From Corynebacterium canis (GTDB lineage: Bacteria > Actinomycetota > Actinomycetes > Mycobacteriales > Mycobacteriaceae): a stretch of DNA of 64,000 bases. Below the pieces are notes generated by a model. That model had not been told where the DNA came from. It saw only the letters and a program-made list of their open reading frames with translations, and made no database searches. Shown piece after piece: positions 1 through 7,073 of this stretch (position 1 is its first letter; the number at the start of each line of letters is the position of its first letter). A program made the position numbers and the translations under genes. The stretch is taken from NCBI RefSeq assembly GCF_030408595.1, contig NZ_CP047080.1:993501-1057500 (forward strand), in the 5' to 3' direction.

Positions 1-120
1 TCCAACAGGGTGGTGTTTATGGATGCTGGCCGCATTGTTGAGATCGGTGACCCAGAGGCGTTCTTTACGCAGCCGAATACCGAACGTGCGCGAAGATTCC
101 TGGATACGTTCGTGTTTTAA
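1..120 (+). CDS. ABC transporter ATP-binding protein, C-terminal fragment
   Basis: The reading frame is open from the window edge to a TAA at 118-120 and encodes the last 39 residues of an ABC ATPase. The visible part contains the end of the nucleotide-binding domain, with the strand RVVFMDAGRIVEIGDPEAFF and the ending RARRFLDTFVF. This is the usual tail of polar amino acid (GlnQ/HisP-type) ATPases. Walker and signature motifs lie outside the window, so the substrate cannot be told. An amino acid importer is an inference from the tail alone. Confidence 0.75.
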   Translation, partial: SNRVVFMDAGRIVEIGDPEAFFTQPNTERARRFLDTFVF

Positions 121-130
121 CTGTACCGAT

Positions 131-1564
131 TCATTGCTTATCGGCGCCGCGACAAGTGCGCGACCAAAGCGTTTCACGGAGGACTACAATTCCGGTGAGC
201 ACGTGGATTTGCACCAAAATGGTCCAAAACAGTCCGGCGATGTCTGGGGCCCCGACGCTGAGTTCGTCGCAATTGCAATCCGTGACTATTGGGGTGCCGT
301 AATAGATCGTGAGCGCACCTCCGATTCCGAGAAGCAGTGGGACGGTGGTGCGCTTAAAGGCGTCGCGGGCGTCGCTAGGTGGGTTGGGGGTGCGGAACTT
401 TAATGTGCTGCGCACGATGCCGGCCAGCAATAGGAGCACGATAAGGGTCTCGACGCTCAGTACCACAATATCGGTGGGAAAGATTGAGGCTCGTTCATTT
501 TTGTTGAATTGGAAATATGCGTTGATATAGGTGTGGATCTCGTTGCGGCGGTGCTCGTCGTATTGTGTGCGCAGCCCATATTCATTGGTCAAAATGATTA
601 GCCCGCGGTTGTCTTCGGGGACGAAGCCCAGGTACGAGCTATAGCCCCATACGCTGCCGGTATGGTAGATGTATTGGGTTTCCGTTCCGTCGCGTTTCTG
701 GGCGGTTTCGTAGTACAGGCCGGGTCCGTATTTTTTGGTGCTGGAAACCATCGCTCGTTCGAAATCGCTGGGGGTGTTATGTGTGCGATGTTGCCGCAAT
801 TGCCAGGTTCCATAGTGTGCAAATTGTTCGCAGGAGCCGGCGAGAAATGCGGCACCAATGGCGCTTTGCCAAGGTTCGACACGGACGGGGAGGTGGCTGT
901 GGAATAGCCGTTGGTGGCCCTTGGGTACCCGCTTTTGAAAGGCTTTCAGGTCGGCGATGATGGGCCCGGCTTGGCTGGACTCGCCGACGGTGTTGTTGAG
1001 CGCGGCGTTGATGGGCTGCCCAGTTGTGTCCTCGATAATCGCCTGTAGGAGCGAATATCCCACATTCGAATAGCTGTGCGTTCCGGGTGTGGGCAGGTCC
1101 GTTAGCTGCGCCGTCGCATCGACGAGCCCTTGTGTGGTCGGCTGGCCGCGCTCAAGGTTGGTGGGAAGCCCCGCGGTATGGTGGATCAGGTGTGTCACGG
1201 TCACCTTATTGCGGTCCAGTTGCGACCCCTCAAGCTGGGGTAATAGCTCAGCGACGGGGGTGCGCACATTGAGCTCGCCCTGGTGGTGCAATTCCAGCGC
1301 TGTCGCCGCGGTAAGTGAGGCGGACAGGGATCCCCAAGTGAACACGGTGTCGCGGGTGATGGCGGAGCCGTCGCCATCCGTGCCGAAGTAGTATTCCCGC
1401 GAAATCCCCTTGTCGCTGAAGTGGATAATGGCCACCCCCGGGGCACGGATGCTGCGGAACAGGGATTCGGCGGTGTGTGCCGCTGCGGGCGGGAGAGCCG
1501 TGAACACGAGCGCGGCGAGGGTGAAAAGCAGGCTGGTGATACGACGAGGACCCCTATGCGGCAC
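131..1564 (-). CDS. Beta-lactamase-fold serine hydrolase-like membrane protein lacking the SxxK lysine
   Basis: This 477-residue protein starts with GTG at 1564. Residues 1-30 form a signal peptide ending in an Ala-rich stretch. The extracytoplasmic part has the class C beta-lactamase/penicillin-binding fold. It shows a YSN motif at residues 165-167 and HTG at 301-303 (the KTG-box equivalent). The first motif reads S79-L-S-A82, so the lysine normally found at the fourth position is alanine. About three hydrophobic segments follow in the last 120 residues, giving a membrane-anchored protein. Family members are D,D-peptidases, esterases or beta-lactamases; loss of the general base suggests a non-hydrolytic or altered role. 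It converges on the ABC gene at 1-120, with only ten bases between them. Confidence 0.8.
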   Translation of the reverse strand: MPHRGPRRITSLLFTLAALVFTALPPAAAHTAESLFRSIRAPGVAIIHFSDKGISREYYFGTDGDGSAITRDTVFTWGSLSASLTAATALELHHQGELNVRTPVAELLPQLEGSQLDRNKVTVTHLIHHTAGLPTNLERGQPTTQGLVDATAQLTDLPTPGTHSYSNVGYSLLQAIIEDTTGQPINAALNNTVGESSQAGPIIADLKAFQKRVPKGHQRLFHSHLPVRVEPWQSAIGAAFLAGSCEQFAHYGTWQLRQHRTHNTPSDFERAMVSSTKKYGPGLYYETAQKRDGTETQYIYHTGSVWGYSSYLGFVPEDNRGLIILTNEYGLRTQYDEHRRNEIHTYINAYFQFNKNERASIFPTDIVVLSVETLIVLLLLAGIVRSTLKFRTPNPPSDARDAFKRTTVPLLLGIGGALTIYYGTPIVTDCNCDELSVGAPDIAGLFWTILVQIHVLTGIVVLRETLWSRTCRGADKQ

Positions 1565-1694
1565 GGTGAAATCCTAACCAAGCCACGTGTGCGATCACCA
1601 GGTATTCAAGCGTTGCGGGATCATAGCGTGCAGTTTAACGCCACCGGCATACACGGCTACCCCGGATTTCGTTCGAGTCTAGGGCAGGGAAATT

Positions 1695-2444
1695 TTATTC
1701 ATTATCGGCCGGTAGTACCGCGAACGCACGTGCGGGGAATCCGGTGCCTTCGAGCGGCTTGGGCCAGGTGGCCACGATAAGGGCACCGGTGGCGGGGACA
1801 TGTTTCAGGTTTGCCAGGAGTTCGATCTGCCAGCGGTCGTGCTGTAGCAACAACAGTTCGGTAGGCAGCGACCCGCCAGAAACGACGAATCCTTGGTCGG
1901 TGTCGGTGGTTTCGTGCCCGATCGCGGTGATATCGCGCTCATCGATCAGCCATTGCACCACCTCGGTGTTCCAGCCGGGGTAGTGGGCCACGCCGTCCGC
2001 GTCCGCATTTGCCATGGCTTCCGGGCTGGGCCAGCGTTCAGACCAGTCGGTGCGCAGCGCCACGAATGCGCCTTCGGGGATACGTTCGTGGCGCGCCTCC
2101 CACGCTTCCACGTCGCTTATCGACGGCGTGAAATCGGCGTCCGCGGCGGCTTCGGCGGAGAAGTCCAACACGACGAGCGGCAGGATCATTTGCTTGACAT
2201 CGATATCGTCGAGGGTGCGAGCGCCGGCCACGAAGTGTACCGGCGGGTCCACGTGGGTGCCCCATTGGCCCACGAAGCTGTATTGGGTGATGGCGAAGCC
2301 GTGTTCTTCGACGGTAAAGAGGGTTTTGCGTTCCTCGTCGGGAAGGAGGTGGAAGCGGGGTTGTCCGGCGTGGAATGAGTGTGTGAGATCCACGTAGCGA
2401 TGGTTGTTGCGTAGCGTGGCGGCGAGGTCCCAAAGATTAGTCAT
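1695..2444 (-). CDS. Cyclase family protein (kynurenine formamidase-like metal-dependent hydrolase)
   Basis: This is a 249-residue cytosolic protein of the putative cyclase family (PF04199). The metal-binding signature HxxxD/HxxP appears as GTHVDPPVHF near residue 70, and the opening YVDLTHSFHAGQP is typical of the family. Members hydrolyse N-formylkynurenine, cyclic amides or isatin. No kynurenine or tryptophan catabolic genes lie nearby, so the substrate is unknown. The ATG at 2444 follows a purine-poor leader, and the gene is probably monocistronic. Confidence 0.8.
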   Translation of the reverse strand: MTNLWDLAATLRNNHRYVDLTHSFHAGQPRFHLLPDEERKTLFTVEEHGFAITQYSFVGQWGTHVDPPVHFVAGARTLDDIDVKQMILPLVVLDFSAEAAADADFTPSISDVEAWEARHERIPEGAFVALRTDWSERWPSPEAMANADADGVAHYPGWNTEVVQWLIDERDITAIGHETTDTDQGFVVSGGSLPTELLLLQHDRWQIELLANLKHVPATGALIVATWPKPLEGTGFPARAFAVLPADNE

Positions 2445-2540
2445 GGCAGACAGCTTAGTCTGTATTGTACGGACTGCATAGTTTGGGGGAGGTGAGGGTA
2501 CCCTGCGGCGTGTAATTCGGAAGTTGTAAAAGTGTCAGGT

Positions 2541-2552
2541 TAGGCTTCTCAC
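2541..2552 (+). promoter_or_regulatory. Candidate leaderless -10 (TAGGCT) inside a DtxR-like half site
   Basis: TAGGCT at 2541-2546 lies six bases before the ATG at 2553, the spacing seen at other leaderless starts in this window. The surrounding TCAGGTTAGGCT matches the first half of the DtxR consensus (TTAGGTTAGGCTAACCTAA) well, but the second half is poor. Iron control is a hypothesis only. Confidence 0.3.
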
Positions 2553-2729
2553 ATGAACATGGTGAAGTTGCGGAAACGGGTGGAGCACGGCGGGAAAAAG
2601 AAGTGCTGCCGCTCCAAAAAACGCTGCAAAACCTGCCCAGTGGTGCTTCACCGGCTGCGCAAAAGCGGGGCCTTAAAGCTGGACGATAAAGCCCTGGCCA
2701 AGGCCCTGGCGAACGCGCGAAAATGGTGA
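2553..2729 (+). CDS. Small Lys/Cys-rich conserved actinobacterial protein (58 aa)
   Basis: The 58-residue ORF runs from ATG at 2553 to TGA at 2727-2729, just before the convergent stop of pth at 2731. It holds a dense basic, cysteine-containing block, KKKCCRSKKRCKTCPVVLHR (residues 15-34), followed by a Lys/Ala-rich helix. I recognise this pattern (CC..K.RC..CPV) as a small protein common in actinobacteria, of unknown function. The four cysteines could bind a metal and the basic character suggests nucleic acid contact, but neither is shown. The start looks leaderless. Confidence 0.7.
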   Translation: MNMVKLRKRVEHGGKKKCCRSKKRCKTCPVVLHRLRKSGALKLDDKALAKALANARKW

Positions 2730-2730
2730 A

Positions 2731-3333
2731 TCAGCGGGTGTGAATCTGGTTCTGGGCGTAGGCCAAACCGTGGCTGATCAGCAATTCGATGCCATCGGCG
2801 GCGGTCGCGCAGATAGCCCCCAGATCCGCCGCCTCCGAGTTGGAAAACGGGCGCAACACATAATCGGCGGGGTCTTGGCGTCCCGGGGGGCGGCCCACCC
2901 CGATGCGGGCCCGGTAGTAATCGCGGGTGCCCAACGCCTTGGATGTGGATTTCAGGCCATTATGGCCGTTTTCACCCCCGCCGAATTTCAGGCGGACTGT
3001 CCCGAAATCCAGGTCCAGCTCGTCGTGGACCACGATGATGCGGTCGGCGGGGATGCGGAAGAAACCCGCCAGGGCCTTGATCGGGCCACCGGAGAGATTC
3101 ATAAAGCTGCGGGGCTTTGCCAGAATCACTTTGGTCTCGCCGAAGCGGGTTTCGATTGCCTCTGTGTTCGACTTCTTGTGTATCGAAAACGTGGACGGCA
3201 TCGGGTGGGTGCGTTCGGCTAATTCATCCACCACCATCTTGCCCACATTGTGGCGGGTGGCTTCGTAGCGGGGGCCGGGATTGCCAAGGCCCACCACCAA
3301 AAACGGGGAATCCGGGGAGGTCGCTTCAGTCAC
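2731..3333 (-). CDS. pth: Peptidyl-tRNA hydrolase
   Basis: This 200-residue enzyme cleaves the ester bond of peptidyl-tRNA released from stalled ribosomes, recycling the tRNA. The family signature is complete: VGLGNPGPRYEATRHNVG at residues 13-30, including the catalytic histidine of RHNVG. Also present are the LAKPRSFMNLSG segment and the HDELDLDFG segment with the conserved Asp. It lies 100 bases downstream of rplY in the same direction, a common actinobacterial arrangement, with a terminator-like hairpin between them. The length is normal. Confidence 0.95.
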   Translation of the reverse strand: MTEATSPDSPFLVVGLGNPGPRYEATRHNVGKMVVDELAERTHPMPSTFSIHKKSNTEAIETRFGETKVILAKPRSFMNLSGGPIKALAGFFRIPADRIIVVHDELDLDFGTVRLKFGGGENGHNGLKSTSKALGTRDYYRARIGVGRPPGRQDPADYVLRPFSNSEAADLGAICATAADGIELLISHGLAYAQNQIHTR

Positions 3334-3371
3334 GCAGGATATTGTCCCACACGTTGCGGCACGGGCATGCG

Positions 3372-3412
3372 AAAACCTCCCCGCGCTCGCGGCGTCGCAA
3401 AGCGGGGGAGGT
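3372..3412 (-). terminator. Rho-independent terminator after rplY
   Basis: Inverted arms ACCTCCCCGC (3375-3384) and GCGGGGGAGGT (3402-3412) enclose a 17-base loop. On the minus strand they are followed by a short T run (TTTT at 3372-3375). It would end rplY transcription and separate it partly from pth. Confidence 0.6.
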
Positions 3413-3433
3413 GTGGGGTGCGCGCGCGGACGC

Positions 3434-4045
3434 TTAGGACTCGGACGCTTCCTGCTCGCCGCCCTCGGAAGCTTCCTCGGACTCGACGGGCTCGTCGGCG
3501 GTCTCCGGGTACACGACGTTCAGGATCAGCAGCTCCGGATCGTCGGTCAGGGTGACCTCCTCGGGCAGGGTGATATCGCCGGCGGTGATCTGGGTGCCCA
3601 CCTCGACGCCCTCGACGGACACGGAAATCTCTTCCGGAATCGAAAGCACGTCCGCCTCGACGCGGATCGTATCGGCGTCCTGAATGATCATGGTGCCGGG
3701 GGCCGGCTCGCCGGTGTACACGACAGGAACCTCAACCTCAACCTTTTCGCCGCGGTGAATGGCGAGCAGGTCGGCGTGATCGATCTCCAGGGTGAGCACG
3801 TTCTGATCAACGCTCTTGATCATGGCGAGCTGCTTGGTGCCCTCGATATCAACATTGATCACGGCGTTCAGGCCGTGGTGGCGCACGATGGCGGTGAACT
3901 CGAGGCGATTCACGGTGACGTGGGCGGGTTCGAAACCCTTGCCGTAAATAACAACCGGGATCAGGCCGGCGCGGCGGGCGCGGCGGGACGGGCCCTTGCC
4001 CAACTCGGTGCGGGGGGTAGCAGACAAAGCAAGTGCCTGAGACAT
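3434..4045 (-). CDS. rplY: 50S ribosomal protein L25 (general stress protein CTC type)
   Basis: L25 binds 5S rRNA on the large ribosomal subunit. I place the start at the ATG at 4045 (203 residues) because AAGGAG lies seven bases upstream of it; an upstream in-frame start at 4096 would add 17 unusual residues. The N-terminal L25 domain (RTELGKGPSRRARRAG, then VIYGKG) is followed by the C-terminal beta-barrel TL5/CTC domain, so this is the long two-domain form. The final 25 residues are very acidic. The order glmU-prs-rplY-pth is typical of actinobacteria. Confidence 0.93.
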   Translation of the reverse strand: MSQALALSATPRTELGKGPSRRARRAGLIPVVIYGKGFEPAHVTVNRLEFTAIVRHHGLNAVINVDIEGTKQLAMIKSVDQNVLTLEIDHADLLAIHRGEKVEVEVPVVYTGEPAPGTMIIQDADTIRVEADVLSIPEEISVSVEGVEVGTQITAGDITLPEEVTLTDDPELLILNVVYPETADEPVESEEASEGGEQEASES

Positions 4046-4259
4046 ACGCTGTTCTCCTTGAAGTGGCAGAAAAGTAAAAGCTTGTAGAGCAGCCACAGAA
4101 AAACCTGCGGCAGAACTCGCGGGTCATCGTCGAGTCTTCGCAGGTGAAGAAAACAATCGCGTCGATAACGGCCGATCAGGCCCTCGCCGAGACTTCGAAA
4201 ATACTAGCACACCCGGTTGTGGGGGAGGAAGTTCGGCGAGGTCGGCAAGGCCGACGCGG

Positions 4260-5237
4260 TTAAGCCTGGCCTTCGAACAAATCGGTGACGGAACCATTGG
4301 CAAAGATCTCATGGATGGTCTTGGCCAATAGCGGGGCGATGGAAAGCACCGTGAGGTTTTCCCAGCCTTCGGTGGATTGCGGGAGCGTGTCCGTGGTGAT
4401 TACCTCGCGCGCGCCGCAGCCGGACAAACGTTCGCGTGCCGGGCCGGAGAACACACCATGGGTACAGGCGATAATCACGTCCGTGGCGCCGGCATCGCGC
4501 AGCACCCCGACGGCGCCGGCGATGGTGCCGCCGGTGTCGATCATGTCATCGAGAAGCACGCAGGTGCGGCCGGCGACATCGCCGACCACGCGATTCGCAA
4601 CGATCTCATTGGCCACCTCGACGCTGCGCGTCTTGTGCACGAATGCGAGCGGGGCGTCGCCAAGCGTGTTCGCCCACTTTTCGGCGACCTTGACGCGGCC
4701 GGCGTCGGGCGAAACCACGCAAATATTGTCCAACTGGTACTTGGCCTTGATGTAATCCGTCAGGATCGGCATGGCGTGCATGTGATCGACCGGGCCATCG
4801 AAAAAACCTTGGATCTGGTCGGTGTGCAAATCCACGGAAACGATGCGATCCGCACCCGCCGTGTACAGCAGGTCCGCGACGAGGCGGGCGGAAATCGGCT
4901 CGCGGCCGCGGTGCTTCTTGTCCTGGCGCGCGTACGGGTAGAACGGCAGGATCGCGGTGATGCGCTTGGCGGAACCCCGCTTGAGCGCGTCGATCATCAG
5001 CAATTGCTCCATCAACCATTTGTTCAAAGGCTGGGTGTGGGATTGGAGCACGAAGGCGTCGGAACCGCGGACGGATTCTTCGAAGCGAACGAAGATCTCA
5101 CCGTTTGCAAAATCCCGTGCTGTCATGGGGGTTAACTCCACGCCCAGCTCTTTGGCCACCGCCGTGCCGAGTTCGGGGTGTGCACGACCCGAAAACAGCA
5201 TGAGGTTCTTTTGGTTGTCAATCCAGTTAGCAGTCAT
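4260..5237 (-). CDS. prs: Ribose-phosphate pyrophosphokinase (PRPP synthetase)
   Basis: The enzyme makes phosphoribosyl pyrophosphate from ribose 5-phosphate and ATP for nucleotide, histidine, tryptophan and (in mycolata) arabinan precursor synthesis. The 325 residues include the flexible-loop region with ARQDKKHRGREPISARLVAD, the VVSPDAGRVK segment and the PRPP-binding loop VLLDDMIDTGGT. Length and motifs fit a class I enzyme. It lies 12 bases after the glmU stop in the same direction, so the two are very likely co-transcribed. Confidence 0.96.
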   Translation of the reverse strand: MTANWIDNQKNLMLFSGRAHPELGTAVAKELGVELTPMTARDFANGEIFVRFEESVRGSDAFVLQSHTQPLNKWLMEQLLMIDALKRGSAKRITAILPFYPYARQDKKHRGREPISARLVADLLYTAGADRIVSVDLHTDQIQGFFDGPVDHMHAMPILTDYIKAKYQLDNICVVSPDAGRVKVAEKWANTLGDAPLAFVHKTRSVEVANEIVANRVVGDVAGRTCVLLDDMIDTGGTIAGAVGVLRDAGATDVIIACTHGVFSGPARERLSGCGAREVITTDTLPQSTEGWENLTVLSIAPLLAKTIHEIFANGSVTDLFEGQA

Positions 5238-5249
5238 GTTCGGTCTGCT

Positions 5250-6722
5250 CTAACCTTCCGTGGTCGTTGCCTCCGCTTCACCCAAGGCCCGGGCTGCCGC
5301 TTCGGCGGCTGGGGTACCAGGACGCTTACGTTGGACCCAGCCTTCAATGTTGCGCTGTTGTCCTCCGGAGACAACGAGCGCTCCGGGGGGAACATCTTCC
5401 CTGATTACTGTACCTGCTCCGGAATACGCGCCATCACCGACACTGACTGGGGCAATAAACATCGTGTCCGAACCGGTTCGCACATGGCTTCCAATGGTTG
5501 TGTGATGCTTATGAACGCCGTCGTAGTTGACGAAAACCGACGACGCGCCGATATTGGAATGCTCGCCGATCGTCGCATCCCCCACATAGGTGAGATGGGG
5601 GACTTTCGAGCCGTACCCGATGGTTGCCTTTTTTACCTCCACAAAGCCGCCGAGCTTGCCGTGTTCGCCCACGACCGTGCCTGGGCGGATATAGGTAAAC
5701 GGCCCAATATCGGCATTGTTTCCGATCACAGATTCGAAACCGTGGGTGCGGATCACGCGGGCGTTTTCGCCGACAACCATATCCGTGAGCGTGGAATCCG
5801 GCCCGATCTCGCTGCCATTGCCAATCACGGTCTTGCCGTGCAGCTGGGTGCCGGGGTGGATGGTCACGTCCTGGCCAATGGTCACCTCCGCATCGATAAA
5901 GGTTGAGCGGGGATCGATAATAGTTGCGCCATTACGCATGTGCTGTTCGCAGATCCGACGATTCATTTCGGCGTTGAGCGCGGCGAGCTGCACGCGGTCG
6001 TTGACACCGGCGACCAGCGCGGCGTCGTCAAGCTTATGGCCACGCACGCTGCGGTCGTGGTCGCGCGCGATGCCCACGACGTCGGTAAGGTAAAACTCGC
6101 CTTGAGCGTTGTCTGTATCCAATTGCGTCACCGCATGGCGCACCAGCTCCGCGTCGAACGCATATACGCCGGAATTGATTTCTGTGATGGCGCGTTCGTG
6201 CTCGGTCGCGTCCTTTTCTTCCACGATCCGCAGCACCTCGCCATCGGCATTACGTACGATGCGCCCATACCCGGACGGATTATCGACGCCCGCCGTAAGC
6301 ACCGTCACAGCAGCGCGCGGCTTGCGATCGTGCTCGGCGAGCAATGCCTTAAGTGTGTCCGAATTCAGCATGGGGATATCCGAAGTGGTCACCAGGACGG
6401 TGCCGGTGAAACCCGCGGGCAATTGCTCCAATCCGCAGGCCAGGGCGTGGCCCGTGCCGTTCTGCTCCTCCTGCACGGCGATGCGGGTTTCGGTAACGCC
6501 GTAGCCGCTGAGGTCCTCGGCCTCGATGGCGGGAATCACCTGGTCACGGCCGTGGCCAACCACAGCGATCAGATGCGCCGGCTGCACCCCCGCCGCGGCA
6601 TGCAACGCGTGGCCTAACATGGTGCGCCCCACGACGCTATGCAGCATCTTCGGAATCGCCGACTTCATGCGCGTGCCCGCGCCGGCGGCGAGAATGATAA
6701 CGGCGGTTTCTGCCTTTGACAT
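5250..6722 (-). CDS. glmU: Bifunctional UDP-N-acetylglucosamine pyrophosphorylase / glucosamine-1-phosphate acetyltransferase
   Basis: GlmU acetylates glucosamine 1-phosphate and couples it to UTP, giving UDP-GlcNAc for peptidoglycan. Residues 1-240 are the uridylyltransferase domain with the signature LAAGAGTRMKSAIPKMLH. From about residue 265 the hexapeptide left-handed beta-helix of the acetyltransferase follows, with repeats such as IGNNADIGPFTYIRPG. The last 30 residues are a variable Ala/Glu-rich tail. At 490 residues it is normal for actinobacteria. It leads the glmU-prs unit. Confidence 0.96.
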   Translation of the reverse strand: MSKAETAVIILAAGAGTRMKSAIPKMLHSVVGRTMLGHALHAAAGVQPAHLIAVVGHGRDQVIPAIEAEDLSGYGVTETRIAVQEEQNGTGHALACGLEQLPAGFTGTVLVTTSDIPMLNSDTLKALLAEHDRKPRAAVTVLTAGVDNPSGYGRIVRNADGEVLRIVEEKDATEHERAITEINSGVYAFDAELVRHAVTQLDTDNAQGEFYLTDVVGIARDHDRSVRGHKLDDAALVAGVNDRVQLAALNAEMNRRICEQHMRNGATIIDPRSTFIDAEVTIGQDVTIHPGTQLHGKTVIGNGSEIGPDSTLTDMVVGENARVIRTHGFESVIGNNADIGPFTYIRPGTVVGEHGKLGGFVEVKKATIGYGSKVPHLTYVGDATIGEHSNIGASSVFVNYDGVHKHHTTIGSHVRTGSDTMFIAPVSVGDGAYSGAGTVIREDVPPGALVVSGGQQRNIEGWVQRKRPGTPAAEAAARALGEAEATTTEG

Positions 6723-6769
6723 GGGAAAACTCCAATTCTAACGAAGGGTTGTTGCTGGCGGTAGGGGTG

Positions 6770-6916
6770 CTATCGCTTACGATCTCCGAACCCCTCGGTG
6801 GTGCGGTGGGTGATCTCGTACAACGCTGGCAGGCTCGTCGGCTGGGTGTGGTGCGGGTCCGCAAGCATGTCCGCAAGGGAACCGTACGACGAGACCGACG
6901 GATTGGTGATTGCCAT
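6770..6916 (-). CDS. Small hypothetical protein upstream of glmU (48 aa)
   Basis: The ORF starts at ATG 6916 and ends 47 bases before glmU in the same direction. It encodes 48 residues with the central stretch SLADMLADPHHTQPTSLPAL. Seven bases before the ATG is TATCCT, a fair -10, so this looks like another leaderless start and the promoter may also serve glmU. I believe corynebacteria carry a small hypothetical gene at this position, but I cannot confirm homology. No transmembrane segment or known motif is visible. Confidence 0.4.
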   Translation of the reverse strand: MAITNPSVSSYGSLADMLADPHHTQPTSLPALYEITHRTTEGFGDRKR

Positions 6917-7073
6917 AGGCAAAAGGATAGTGGGAAAAGCACCTACAGACGGGGCATTGGCGCCAAGTATTTGCTTAAAATGAGGGCGCATTCATCAGTA
7001 GAACCTGAGTTTTAAAACGTGCAAAAGACAGTTGCGCGTCATGGGAATCAGCGCGAGCGCCAAGGAGTTGTAG

